From Topomyia yanbarensis (Eukaryota > Arthropoda > Insecta > Diptera > Culicidae), in contig NC_080670.1 of NCBI RefSeq assembly GCF_030247195.1, forward strand, positions 215,376,546 to 215,440,545: a stretch of DNA of 64,000 bases, written 5' to 3'. This document shows, one piece after another, positions 45,540 through 59,699 of the stretch (position 1 is the stretch's first letter; each line of letters opens with the position of its first letter). Made by a program: the position numbers and the translations under genes. Under the pieces are notes generated by a model that made no database searches, was not told the DNA's origin, and saw only the letters and a program-made list of their open reading frames with translations.

Positions 45540-48500
45540 TTTAGCATTAGACAGTGGTACAAATTTCTTTTCAATTTTACTACAATGACACTAAAATTTG
45601 TATTTGATATCCAATAGAACTGAAAAGAGGATACAATTGAGAAAGTGCTTCGATTTTAGAAGAAAAATATATTTAATCCATTATTTGGGTATTCGATTTC
45701 TTCGTAACTTTCGCCTAAAGTCTAGACTAGAGTCCAGGATTTGTACTTCCAGATCATTCAACCGTACTCGAATATCTATTATGGGCTAGGAATTACTGCA
45801 AGTAGTTTTTCTGTGTTTAGTACAATTGTACTAAAATTGTAATATTTAGTACAATTGTTCTAAAATATTTTTTGAACTTCCTCAGTTCCCCCAGGTCGTT
45901 CGCAATCGAAATACATTCGTTATAATTGTTTCCAGGTTCAGTAGGTACTTTTTAACATGGTCAGCTGCTTTTATAATTTTTAGTGCCACTTTACTAAAAA
46001 ATGTATTTGATTTTCATTTAAACCATAAGCGGATACAATTGAAACATTACATAGGTATTATAACAAAAATATCTGACTTAGTTTGTCAATCCGGAATTTT
46101 TCAGACCAGACCCTTTTCGAGTCTAGAATAGAGTCCAGAGTCAAAAACATCACAATTTGCACTTCCAGGCCATTAAGCTGAACTCGAACAAGCTTATCGT
46201 AATCAAGAGATCTGTACAAATGATTCTACAATTTTTAGTACAATTGTACTAAAATGAGGTTTCGATTCCTATTAGTTTTCTATGGTAGCTGCAGTCCAAA
46301 ATCAATCGTTATACGGTGGAGACCCGATTTTATTAGCCCCCAATTTGCCTACTCCCGATTTTGTTAGCTTCACATGAAAATCCGTCTTATGGTTTCAAGT
46401 ATACGAAGCACACTAGATTCGACTAAATACTTGCTTGCTGTAAAATACAATCGACGCATTGGGCAAACTTTTGAAATTGTTAGGCAATTCCGGAATTTGG
46501 TTCCTCCGGAACAAATTCGTTCTAAAGTATCGATGAGAGCCCAAAAACATCATGATTTGCACTTCCAAGTCATTGAGCTGAACTCGAATTAGCCTATCCA
46601 AGGCCAAGGGATCACTGGAAGTAGTTCTACAATTTTTAGTACAATTGTACTAAAATATTAGTTCGATCCATATGAGTTTTCTTAGGTAGCTACCATCGAA
46701 AAGCGAATGAGTGGATTTCAGGTAAAATAGATAAATAATAAGACTATACAGCCACAAACTTCAAAATCTAGTACAATTATTCTAACACATTCATTTGAAT
46801 TGCGATGGGGCTGAAAACAGTTAGAATTTTTTTATATACTTGATCAAGGACACCAATAAGTATGATATCTCTTCTGGTCCTTCTAACCATCTCCGATACA
46901 CAATCACTGATTCATACTAATTTGTTCGTTGAAAGGAAATCAATAACCATTAGGTCACCACAACTGTTTATAAAAGCAAAAACCCTGTTGAATCACACGC
47001 TTTTTTAATGGTTAAAACCGCCAAATAAAAAATAATAAAAATTGGTGAACGCGTTGAATTAAGTAGATTTGTCAAGTGTTACAAGAATTAGAGGTTCTCG
47101 AACACCAAATAATTTCTAGAGCCTACACCGGAGCTTACGAAGTTATAAGATCTCGTAATTTGTACGTCTAGTCCCTTATATCGCACTCGGGTGAGCCTAT
47201 TCTAGTGTAGGATCCACTGCGAGTAGTTTGTTGATTATTAGTACAATTGCGCAAAATCGCACTTCCGATTCCATCAGATGTTCCAAGGTATTCGGTGAGC
47301 CACTAAAAAGAGCAATTTAATATCATTGTACCGCCAGACCCGTACTCGGACGACCCTATTCTCGTTCAGGATTCACCAAAAGTAGTTGAGTTTTTAGTAC
47401 AATTGTACTAAATATTTGTGTAAATCGTGATTTAGTACAATTGTACTAAATCACGGTTTCCACTACCACAGGTGCCGCAATTTTGCCACAATCGAAAATC
47501 ATTCGGAAACTCACTAAAATGTGCAAGTTAACATGCTGAACTGTCACTGCCAGTGGAGAACAGAGAATTATTGGATAAATATAAAACATGCTACTTCAAA
47601 CCTAGAAAGTAGGTATTTGGTGACGGTTCCAGTCTCTCACAATATTTCTAAAACCAAGACTTAAGCACCGATAATTCTAAAATCTCATTGATTTTTACTC
47701 CCAGATATTATAACGTGCTCTAGTTTAGTATTCGCTGAAAGCAGTTGATAGATTTTCAGTGTATTGTACTAAAACATATCGCCAACAACCATTAGTGCTT
47801 CAAAGTTACTGCACTCGAAAATATTTGTTAAGCTACTAAAATGTACTAATTAACACATCGAACAGTCATTTACAGTTGGTTTCAATCATGCAAGAATTTA
47901 AGTTTCCACTCATCAGAATATTTCTAGATTAGAGCTTAGGAAACTAATCAAAATTAATTTATCGAATTATGACGAGAAATTTTTCGTTCAGACATTTTTT
48001 TAAAATCGTTCTAGTTAATAGGTGAGGTGACTGTGAAAAGAGGGCCCCAAGTACTCTCCAGAACCTAGGTTAAAACCCAGGAAGTTAGAAAATTTCGTGA
48101 CTTGTACTTCTAATTCGAAGAAATCACTGGAAGCGATTCTTAGAATTTTAGTACAATTGCACTGAACCATGCTTTAGATTTCCATTGGTGCTGAGGGGCA
48201 GTCCTAGTCGAAAAGCATTCGTCAAACTATTAAAAATGTGAAATAAACGGATAAATAAATACTGGTGGTGGGAATTGCAGATTTTTTGTTCCTTCCATTA
48301 GTTTCACTCTTGAAACTTTACGAAGAGATCCAGTCATTAAAAAAAAACTTTCCCCGTGCGCAAGCCAATTTCGAGACCATTAGACCGTACTTGGACGAGC
48401 CTGGTCCAATCTAGGATTCACCGGAAGCCATTTATTGATTTTTAGTACAATTGTACTAAATCGAAATTTCGATTCCCACATATGTTCCAGGGTTTCTGGA

Positions 48501-50420
48501 ATCAAAACGCTTTTGTTAAACTACTTCAAATGCCAGATAAACGTACCGCAGTCTCATTTTCAGACTATTAGACCGTACTTGGACGAACCTGGTCCAATCT
48601 TATCATCTTCAAGAAATTGCAGTTTTTTAGAACAATTGCACTTAACTGTTATTATGTTGTGCTTGAGGTTATTGCAATTGAAAATTATTTTTTAGGTACT
48701 CAATGAGACAAACTACGACGGCACGTGCCTGGTCGATGTTAATATTAAGATTAAACGCACTTTAAAAATAATTTGGGGTAAATTTCAGAGATAATGTTTA
48801 AGAGAAGTATAAGTCAATGATGGTTAATTCCATGAGTTCCAATGAAATTATTTACTTATTTTTGACATACTAAGTTGCTTTGATCTGACAAATTTTAAAT
48901 TTTAATCAGTGGGGTGAATTAGTTTTCTAGGTCTTGGATCACGAACACAGTTTTAAATGGATTCCATTACACGATTTCGACCTTCTTTTGAAACAATCCT
49001 TACACCTGATTTTTAGTGTAATGACAATTGTAGAGCTGCTACAATCCTTTTGTCATTAAAAATTCTTCCTGGTTGAAGCTCGAATGTATAACTTCTGAGT
49101 CCGGCCAACAAATCTATTGATTGCTTCCATCGCATAAATCTCATGGAAATGCACAATTTTTATCGATATTCATTAGTATTTCGGACTGCTGCACGATACT
49201 CGGACGATTTTAGGAACCACTAGCTGTTCAATTAGTAAATTTGTACTAAAACGTGGCGTGTTTATAATATATGCTAAAAACCTATCGCTATCGAAATGAC
49301 ATCCTCAGAACTCATTCTAAATACACACTGGTCACGACAAACGTTCGAAGCAAGCGGTAAACAATGGTACCGTTGTTGTCATATAAGATTTCTTTTAACG
49401 GCTTTGTCAGTCTTTTGATAAATAATGGAACGAATTTTAATATATTTTTCTTATATACACCGTAACAGTCGAAATCTTTATTTGCAAGTTATTGTCATAG
49501 TTATTATTGTGTGCTTTTGGTGGATTCGTATGTGGCAGCCTGAGTAAGAGTTGCCTTGAGACGTTTTTTCGTAGCGACCATTGACTAAAAACCTCTAGAA
49601 TTCGCTCGTTTGTCCGAGAAATGGAACGCTTGCTGAAAGAGAAATGGTTATTGCCAATTGCAAAGTTACCCTTATTCGGCTCCAACATATACGAAATGTA
49701 ACAACATTAAAGTCAGAATCCACGTTTATATGGTTGATAATGCAGTCGAGGTACGACTACATGATCTGTTTCCTGGTACATCTGATAGCGCAATGAGAAG
49801 ATTCATGTTAAAAAGCGTGGTCTCCGTCAAAGGCGACTCTAAGAGTAGTTTCTTCCACGACATTGCTATGAATTGTTGAATAATTAGTGCATTATTTTGG
49901 AATTAAACGCTCTTAAAGCCTTTAAAAAAATTATACAATTGTACTAAAACATTTATTTGAATTCCAGAACATAAATGGGGTTAAACTGGAAACATTTTAT
50001 GGATATATAAAGAAAAACATTTGATCTCCTCCGTAATTCCGGAATAGGCTTCCTCTGGACCCGATATTTTCTAAAGTCGAGTGTAGAGTTTAGGAACTTA
50101 TCGACTTCGTGATATAAAGATCTAAACCTTCAGTTTAAACTCGGAGGAGCTAATTCAGCTCGAGGCATCAATTTTCGATTTTTAGTACAATCGTACTAAA
50201 ATGTGCTTTCAACCGCCATAGATCCAGGAACGCTATTGCAATTAAAAAGCATTTTTAGGCAAAAAAGCGTAAAAAAACGCGACGGAACGTACCTGGTCAA
50301 GCATAATATTAAATTTAACGAGCTTTATCTAATTTATTGATTTGTTCGGAACGAACCTTTCCAAAAGTAGGGATCACTGGAAGAAGCTAATATAATTTTA
50401 GTACAATTGTACTAAAACGT
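45540..50420. repeat. Diverged long-period repeat array carrying a 20-bp palindrome
   Basis: The palindrome TTTAGTACAATTGTACTAAA is exact near 45816, 46234, 46634, 47393, 47431, 48441 and 50397. Near-matches lie around 45845, 46769, 47239, 48149, 48623, 49928 and 50181. The DNA upstream repeats a loose unit with words like GATTCACTGGAAGTAGTT, TTTGTACTTCCAG.CCATTA and GGACGAGCCT. Spacing varies from about 40 to 500 bp, so copies are diverged or nested. There is no coding frame. Confidence 0.8.
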
Positions 50421-52235
50421 AATTAAAATGATTAAAATAACTCACAACGGTACAGTAAGTTCCAAAGTGAATGATCGCCAATTGCGGCTTTGTTTTGTAC
50501 TAAAGTTTCGCTTTGACAGATGCAAATTGGGCACTTCTGAATGTATTATTTTACTAGTTTTCTTTGAAAATGTACAAAATGAAATCTCGTTTCTTATCAG
50601 TGTTAAAACTCCACTAATGTCGAATTGAATTGTTGACCTACACATTTTTATACAGCCAACGATTGAAAAGGATATATGTACAATTTTAAAAAAAATTAAA
50701 AAATCAAACCAAGTTAAGAGCAAAACATGTATGTTCTGTATTTGAAGTAAAAAAAAATCAAAATATTTTCTTTAAAATTTATCCCTACCAGAAATTGCAG
50801 CCTGCCTTAAATTAAAATTCAACTTCGAGTTTGGCAAGCAATTTGCAATTGAAGAATAATGTTTACAATTCTGTACAGTGCAACCAAATGTTCTCGCTTT
50901 GCCGCTAAAATATAAATCCTCTTTCCTCAATTTGTAATAGAAATACCTGTTCAGATAGAAGTACCGAATTCTGGGTGTTCAGTGAAGCTTTTCGTCTTAC
51001 CTGTAAAGAAAAAAATAGAATAAAGGGCGTTAGTGTTAAATTAATCTATTCAAGATTAAGTGTTCTAAAACTAATTTGTACAATCCATCTCGACAGTGAA
51101 ATCAGAATATTTTTACTATCTCGCAACAATTCACGTATGGGAACGAAAGGAAACCGTCTCGAGCTCAATCACCAGGTGGGTCGTCTCGTTCGATTTCTAT
51201 CTTTCAAACTGAGTAAAAAACGAAGAAGCCCCTTCTGTTTACCCATTTAGGCACTCAAGTGCCCAACGAAGGTAAGTACGAAAGAAAAATAACGTACTTT
51301 GTTTGACTCAAACCGGCCGACTCCGCTGAGAAGGAACGGCAACGCCTGTTCACATTTCAAGATTATTTATTTTAATATTTACATCAGAGATCTACGCCAG
51401 TTTAAATACAATAAATAAACATATAATCCCTCCCTCAGCCAAATCCCGTCGTCCTTCACTGCTACACTCGGAACGAGCACGAATCGCTCCGCGCCAGCTA
51501 GATCTTAAGATATTACCGTATTATTCCATCAGTAGATTTGCCACTTGAGTGATTTAACATGATCACTACACAAACATTTTTCTCCATTCCAAACACTCTC
51601 TTTGAAGCACCCCCTTCGCTCCGGGGCAGGCCAACAACGAAGATATACAGATTCGATTCGATTCGATCCAAAGTGCGCGCGGAGTAGAGTGGTGAAGAGG
51701 ATGACGATGAGTTTTCAAGTGTGCAATCAATACCCCGGGAAAAAGCTCCGGGGTGGACGGGGGGAGATTTGTGTTGAGTGGCGAATGAAAACATCTTCGG
51801 GGTTTGGGATGCTGCTGCCGCTAGCGTGGAACCCTAGTCAAACGTGTTCACACGAATTTGCAGTGCAGGCAGTGAGTGGGAAAAAAGAAACCGATAATCC
51901 TATATATTAGCAACCTTTTGCGATCGGTGGAGGGATGTATACTTTTCCCGGAATCGAAAATAGCGAGATGGGGAGAAAGCAGATTTAAAAACAACTGGAT
52001 CTGTACTAAAAATTGATTGCCTGAAATTTTCAATTTTTCAATTTAAATACTTACACTTTACCAACTGACAAAAAATTACTTCAAAAGAATAATTTCTCTC
52101 AATTACTTGAAAATTTCCATTCTATTGTCACCTTAATCTTCGATAATTTTTTCTCCGAATTAGTACTAAAATTTTAAATCCCAGAGACAACTCATTATTT
52201 TAGCACTTATATTTTGAAAATAATTTTATAATAGT
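50421..52235 (-). other. Intron sequence between repeat arrays
   Basis: AT-rich to 51300, then a more GC-rich patch (51430-51850). Frames are short and unrecognised. Confidence 0.3.
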
Positions 52236-52239
52236 AAAT

Positions 52240-53300
52240 AATCCGTAACAATAGAAATGAGAAATCAATAGCAGTTCAACTAGTTTATTTTTTCTCCCTT
52301 GAGACATCAATAATGATGATATGACTCGAAGAGTAGGTACTAGTTTTGTATATTGGACCGGAAACAGAAAATATTGAGAAAAATGTAATTGTATCTGTCA
52401 GTATAACAGCAGTGATAGTAGAAACGAGAAATCGATAGTAGTTCAACTAGTATTTTTTTTTGCTTACGGGACATCAAAAGTGGAGATATGACTCGAAAGT
52501 CAGTGAGTTTGTGTAATGGATAGAAAATAGAAAATATAGCGAAAAGTGGGATTATTTCTGTCACGACATCGGCAGCGATAGTAGGAACGACGAACCCATA
52601 GAAGTTCCACTAGTGGATTTCTTTTCTTACGGGACATCAAAAGTGAAGATATGACTCGAAAGTCAGGATTTGATAGGAAATAGAAAATATTGAGAAAAGC
52701 GTAATCGTTTCTGAGAAGATATCAACAGTGATAGTAGGAATAAGAAATCGGTAGCAGTTCACTTGGTGGATTTTTTTTCCTTACGGGACATCAAAAGTGA
52801 TAGTATGACTCGAAAATTGGTGGATCTGTATATTGGGTAGGAAATACAAAATATTGAGAAAGACGTAATCGTTTCTGATAAGACATCAAGTGTAACAGTA
52901 GGAGTGATAAATCGATAGCAGTTCAACTGGTGATTTTTTTTTCTTGCGGGAAATCAAGAGTGATGATATGATTCGGACATTGATGAGTCTGTATAATGGA
53001 TAAGAAATAAAAAATATTGAGAAAAGTATAATAGTTTCTGTCAGGATAGCAACAGTGCCTGTAGAAACGAGAAACCGAGAGTAGTTCAACTTGTGATTTT
53101 TTTACGGGACATCAAATATGAAGATATAGCTTAATGAATAAGAAATAGAAAATATTGAGAAAAGTGTAACCGTTTTTGTCCAGACATCAACAGTGATAGT
53201 AGAGAAATCGAAAGTTCACCCAGTGGAGTTTTTTACGGGACAATAAAAGTAAAAATTTGACTAGAAAATTAGTGAGTGTTTCGGACAGGCAATACTTTTT
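52240..53300. repeat. Tandem array of a unit of about 160 bp (array 1)
   Basis: GGGACATCAAAAGTG-type boundaries recur near 52303, 52466, 52630, 52787, 52948, 53106 and 53235, giving a unit of about 157-164 bp. Unit words are GATATGACTCGAAAGTCAGT, ATGGATAGGAAATAGAAAAT, ATTGAGAAAAGTGTAATCGT and GTAGCAGTTCAACTAGTG. No coding frame is conserved between copies. Confidence 0.9.
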
Positions 53301-55490
53301 GGGAACTTGTATTAAACTATTAGGAACTAGAAATAATGCATCATTTCACTAATTTGATAACCGATTTTTTATTCGGCAATCCACGAACCGAAAAAAAAAA
53401 AACAAATTCAAACGCACGGCATTTAACCCTCTTTTACACCCGATTGCCACCTTATGCTCCAATCCAATAAACGTCCAATCTGGCCGTCATTTCATGGGCC
53501 ACCGAATGCGGCAACCCTTCTTCGAAGTTCACTTTCAAAACCTCGGGAGGAATATCAGCGAAAGGGGTCAGATTCACTTACACCCGCAAAAGAAGAAGGA
53601 AAAAAAACACAAAAGCCATAAACGAAATGTGCGGCTAAATTGGTGAGTTATATTTCATTTGTTCGGTCGCATAAAAGTGTCAGGAGAATAAAAGTTTTAT
53701 TTTTCAGAAAAAATAAACATCGTAATGTTTTGTTGTGGTGAACAGAGGGGGTGATAAAAACATCGAGCAAATGTGCCGAAAATAAAAGACGACAGTAAAA
53801 TGGCAAAAAAAAAGTGTATTCAGGGTTTACCAGAAAGGGTGTGGAAAATGGAACGAGCTGTTTGTGCCTGGTTGTGGACATAAACGATACAATGGCAGTG
53901 GCAATTACGTGGAAGTTTTGAATAATATGGATTTAATTCTGGTTGAACGTCAATTTGAAAAAAATACGATTACGTAATGCCCTTTTGTAATTTTCCGGTA
54001 CTGTAGCGAAAGCTACTACAAGCGAAAAACAAATTTAGTACAATTGTACTAAAACCACACCTTTCACCTTTTCAACAATCTTTCACTCAGATTCAGCAGA
54101 AAATTGATTAAACCCAAGCTATTCCCATTCATAGTCCTCCCAGATCCCGCTCCTCTAGCGAAACGCGGCCGAACTACTAGCATGAATTCTCCGGCGGAAT
54201 GCGCCAAGAAACCCCCTGCGAGAATGCAATTTTCCGAAAGCTATCTTATGCGCATACCATCCTCACGGTACGAGCAATCTTTTGCACACCGAGGAAAATA
54301 CCACCAGCAGAGAAGAACTCAACTGGAGATGGAACTATTTCCAGCTATCGCCCATTGATTCCGCCGTCTGCCGCCATCACCACCACCCCCTCACGACCCT
54401 TAGCTTTAAAAGTTCCTCTTGAAAAGAAGTCCGTGCACTCGTCTTCATCGTCCTCAGTAAGCTACTGTTAAATCACAGATACTTGGGATCGCTTGCTACC
54501 TCCTCCTTGTCTACCCCTCTCGGTCTCGGGTATGAGTCCAATTCACTCAGTGCCCGCAGGAGCAACAACGAAATGTAAAAAAAGCTGGAAGAGAGTTGTC
54601 AAGATGCCTGAAAGCTTCTCCCAAGCGACTCTATCTCGTGTTGTAAATCGCTTTTTGTGTCGGTTCCGTTCCGGTCTTCCTTTTCATGTTCGCAGTGAAG
54701 AAGATTCTTCCCAACCGCCGTAGCACAGTCCGTCCGTCCGGAAGGGGTTCTTGAACTTCGGAAGGGATGTTTTTCTTTCCATCTGTGTCAGCGCTATACG
54801 TTGTGAGCTGGGGCGGTTCGCTCTTATCTGCGCAATACGGAGGAATAAAGTTTATGAAAAATAAATGAGATTTCCTCTTGCTATTATTGTGAATTTATTT
54901 AGTACGTTTCCCTCGCACACCGGAAAGCAGAGACAAGCCAGAAGCCAGAAGATGATCCCCGGGGATGATAACAATAAATCCGTCGGGGGTTTGGAAGTCA
55001 TTGACTACTGTACGGAGCAGCAAAAAAAAGGGAGAATCGTTTACCCTTCCGTGTCCAGGCAACGACGGAACGAGCACTTCTTCCGGATGATGCTGACGAA
55101 GACGATGATGGTGCGTGGTCGGAGTGAAAATATGGGATAAGCATGATAATGCTCTTTCAGGGGTCGGCAATAACCGAAAGGGAATGAAGTGTTTTGGTAA
55201 TTGGTTTCGCAATAAAGCCGGTGAGAGACAGCCTATGAGGATGCAGTATCAGTATCCGGGGGTTCGATTTTGCTTCGAATATTCTTTACCCTACTGGGAT
55301 CGGCCGGGCAAATTGTCAGCGTAGGGTAGACAGCCGGTTTTATGTTACTATTCAAGGCACGTGTCGGATTTTCCGGAAGGATAAGCCGCTTGCAAATGTG
55401 TTTATTCTGCTAGAAATCAAATACCGGCAGTTGCGATGGTTGCTTTCACTTTTTTTGGTTCAGTAAACAGATTTACAGATGGTGGAGTCG
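53301..55490 (-). other. Intron sequence with one isolated palindrome copy
   Basis: Contains TTTAGTACAATTGTACTAAA at 54034, away from the main array. Frames at 54100-55320 are open in several phases but show no domain or splice context. Confidence 0.35.
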
Positions 55491-55494
55491 GGCC

Positions 55495-56260
55495 GTAAAT
55501 TGCGATCGTTTCGGTCGGGACATCAATAGTGACAGTAGGGATGAAGGTTCTACAGCAGCTTTAGTAATTTTTTTTTCTCGCAGGACATCAAAATTGAAGA
55601 CATGCATGGAAAGTCAGTAAGTTTGTGTAATGGATAGGCGACAAAAAATATTGCGAAAAATGGTATCGTTTCTGTCGGGACATCAACATTAATAGCAGGT
55701 ATGAAGAACCCATACTAATTCAACTAATGAATTTTTTTCTTACAGGACATCAAAAGTGAAGATAAGACTTGTGAATCGGTGTAACGCATAGGAAACTGAA
55801 AATATTGAGAAAAAGTGCAACTGTTTATGTGACCATATCAACAGTGATAGTACAAATGAGAGACCGATATTAGTTAATCCAGTGATTTATTTTTATTTAT
55901 ATTTATTCAGTTGGTGAATGTGTGTAATGGATAGATAATAAAAATATTGAGACAAAGTCTGCAAGGACATCGACAATGATACTAGAAATGACGAACCGAG
56001 ACCATTTCAACTAGTGATTTTTTTTCTAACGGGACATTAAAGGTAAGGTTATAACTCGAAGGTTTTTTAACGGATAGGCATAGAAAATATTGCGAAAAGT
56101 GTAATCGTTTCTATCAGGACACCAGACCAATAGTTTATCTAGTGGATTTATTATCGGACGTCGAAAACGAAGAAAATGGCTCCAATGCCAGTAAGTTTGT
56201 ATAATGGATGAGACATACAAAATGAAAATAAAGAAGTTTCAAATGTAAGTTATTGTAAGT
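55495..56260. repeat. Tandem array of the unit of about 160 bp (array 2)
   Basis: About four diverged units with CGTTTC.GTCGGGACATCAA, GTAATGGATAGG and ATATTGAGAAAAAGTG words. Same family and orientation as array 1. Confidence 0.85.
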
Positions 56261-59200
56261 AGAAGGCAATAGAAAAATTTGCAAAAAATCAAACAGTAAG
56301 ATTCCCGAACGATAAAATGTCAAACCACTGTTCAAAAGCTACCGTACTCTAATTCGAATAAATATTTGCTTTTATTATTACAACCACTCCGTGTCTGCTC
56401 AGAACCTTTACCAGCTAGGACCGAGAACCCTGCCAGTACAGGCAGTCGTCTGTGATAAATAAATTGATATGATTCCATTCCAATTCCCGGACATAATTCA
56501 ATTCACAATTCCGGAGCCGTACGTTCGTTCCGCCTTTCGGATACGAGAAGTTCACAAGTCAGAACAATAGCCAAAACTCAGTTAGCTGCTGTGGTTTTGG
56601 AGCTCCCTGTCCCCCACCCACTTCCAATGAAAAATCTGTACTCGAAATCAATGTTATTCCTCAACGGGTCTTCTTTTATAGCATCACCAGTTTCATCGCA
56701 GTCTGTTTTGGGAGGGGGGGGGGGCGGTCTGCTGAGTGCAGCAGAAGAGAAATTCAATATTTCTTCCGTCCCCAAAAACCCAACCAGCGCTCACAGAGAA
56801 AGAGAGCTATCTATTCCGGATGATAAAATATTATTGCTGAAATGATTTAGATGTTATACAACACACTGGTTGTACGGACGTAGGGCCAGACAGGACCCAA
56901 TGAGGGCCTTTTGTGTGTGTATATGTCAAGCGCTGTCGTTTTATTGTGAATTCTGAAGTTGGCTTTTCAACCCGCTATGAACCGAAGCGTACACAAGTTT
57001 CGCCCGAAATAAAAACAGATGGCGCTTCGTTGCTGGAAAGGGAAGCGCACCGATTCCTGATGCCACTCTCGGTTCAGGTTGTCGTTGACAACCACTGTTG
57101 TATTTTGATTGGAGGATGAGAAGGCGGTTCCGTGCGGTGTGTATTTCAATGGCGGTCTCGTCCTCGTCGTTTCACATATTGAAGCTGATCCTTCTGCTGT
57201 CACTGCTGTCACCGGATCCAAATCCAACCCGAAGAGGCGAATACTTTTCAAATATTTATTTATGAGTTTATCCGTTTTTGTGTTCAGAATGTCTGTGTCG
57301 GAACGACAACGGTGACATCGTCGTCGGTTTATGGAAACGAGAACGATATCCCATTCTTCAGCCGCCGGCGCTGAAGCAGTGTCATTCGATGTGGCTTAGC
57401 CGCAGCTCGGAATGCATCGATGTTTTGTTTTCAATTAAAATTTGATTTGCCATGCCGCATTCTGGAGAGCTGAATGGATGGTCCTTTGATCGACGGACAG
57501 AGCGAAGGCAGAAGAAGGCATCAAGCCCATTTGTGTGTACGTAAATTGCAAATGGATAAACCAAATTAGGAAACAATATGCGTACCGGTGTAGTCATCAT
57601 CGGTTGAAATTCCAAACAGGAGAATGCACGCTATCGATGCAGTTTCAACCGAAACCGATTCCGGTCTGCTCGATGCAGCAAAAGTAATTATTCCTCTAGG
57701 GCTCTTTTTGTTTGAAATTGGAACCGGAGAGGTTATGCTTTTTGTGCGAAATCGCTTCTAAGGGATGTGGGAGAATGGGCTACTTTCGGGACATCAACGT
57801 TGACTATTGAGTGGTTGAACCAATAACGTACCATTTAAGTGAACTGATATTTTTCGTTCGGGACATCAAATGTTAGGTGCCGGAACATAGATACTCGAAG
57901 TGCAAGTGTTATGGATTAGGAAATAAAAATATTGAGAACAAAAATAAATTCAACCGATCGGAAATAGACAACATTGAGAATTGACGTCACAAGATGCATC
58001 CTACCCGGACATCCCCTACGCAAGATGCATCAGGCCGCAAACCGGACGGAAAAAGAATCGATGAGTTGCCATGACAACTCCGAAGCCATGCCATGGTTTG
58101 TATGCAAATGTGCTCCTTCCCCTCTCATCCAGCAAAAAAAAATGGCGGAAAAAATTCCCTTCACGATAGGTACACTATAGGGAAAACCTCTTCCTGCTCC
58201 TTTTCATCAACTTTTTTTTTCGAGATAATGGAATTGGAATGGATTTTTTTTTGCTGCTGCTGCTGGTGGGGGATTGGCCCTCGTACGGATCCCACTAGAT
58301 GGATGTTTTTTTCGGTACTGCTCCTCTGGAAGCGGATGGATCAATCCGGCACAGTAGTCAATTCTACTGTCCGTTAACCAGCCTAGCTCCGTCCAGTCAG
58401 CCGAACAAAAGTGAGATTAAATTGTATGGCAGTCTGGAGTCCGTTTTCTCCCCGAACATGTCACATGACATGACGGAACGCATACGCAGCGACCACAGAC
58501 AAATAACCTGAAATATGTGACGATGCATTGTTGGAGAATATCTGAAGGAGCATTAGGTCTGGCGATCTGTTCTGAAATGTCACTGTAAAAAACCAAGAAT
58601 AGTCAACATTTTCCCTTTTTGACCAACCATCACTAGTATCAACATCTGTGTGGTACGATTCCAAAAGTTCGAAATGACGTCCGACTCTGCCTATGCAGAA
58701 ACGATGTACGTGTAGGGATTTCGCGCAGACGACACACAACGTAAAAGAGGATTTTGAATTGCGCCCGGATCCAGTGTGTGTTTGCTCGTACCGAGGAGAA
58801 GAACGATCAGGGCTTCCTGCAGAGATTGACTGGATTATGGAGGGGGATGGCAAGCTTTGATACTTTTTTCTGCCTCCTGCAGGTCTCTTGCGCACCTTCA
58901 CCATCGTCGTCGTCATCGTCGTTCACTAACTTTGAACTGAACAGGACTGAAGGAGAAGGACCAACGCCGGATGGAGTGCAAGTATTTTATTTTTCCTCTC
59001 CGATAGAAGATAAACGGCTTAGTCAGAAGCTTAGAAGGGTATAAAATGGTATTTTACGCTAGCAGATCTTCAGGGCTTTTGGCTTCCGCACACAAACACC
59101 GCACATTGGCCGTAGTGTATATGCACGTACGTCTTTTCGGCACGAACCGGTGTCGACGGAAAAGTGCCGGGGGGAGAAGCTTTACGAAGGGATAAAAACC

Positions 59201-59690
59201 GAACGACTGGGATTTGATCCTTTCGGTATTGCGGAGAATTGGATTCCTGTTGGGTTCTGTGATCTATTTTTTTTTCCTACCACCCCGATGGCAATGTTCA
59301 ATGCGTATTGACATATTTTCACTTCATTCGAATCGAATTCGGAAGGAACACGTTAGCCGAAAGTTGATGAAATCGCATCGCCTTGCCGGCAGAGATGGTG
59401 CAACCTTGACTGAAACGTTTCGTTTACAGTACGATTCGTACTGCGGGAATGTTGAAATAGAGGAATTTCGTCTTTGACCGGATCCTTATGAAATCCGGTT
59501 CGGGCTCTCTGTCACAATCAATCAGCCGGAAATCGATACTGTTTGTGTTGAGTACAATCGATTGAATAATTTATAGAAGTGTTTTTATTCTAAAGAGATA
59601 AAGTTGATTTGAAATAAGATATATTAATCTGAGAATTTGAAGTGATTGTCTCAGCTAATTTGAAAAATAGTTACTTTTCAAGCAAACACA
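56261..59690 (-). other. Intron sequence between arrays 2 and 3
   Basis: Mostly unrecognised. One isolated unit of the 160-bp family lies at about 57778-57965 (TTTCGGGACATCAACG and TTGAGAACAA). A poly-G run lies at 56709-56722. No exon with Gug-like features was found. Confidence 0.35.
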
Positions 59691-59699
59691 AAATAGTTA

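Noticed and set aside
45816..50416. CRISPR-like or operator array based on the repeated palindrome
   Set aside because: Spacing is irregular (40-500 bp) and intervening DNA is itself repetitive; treated as a eukaryotic repeat family.
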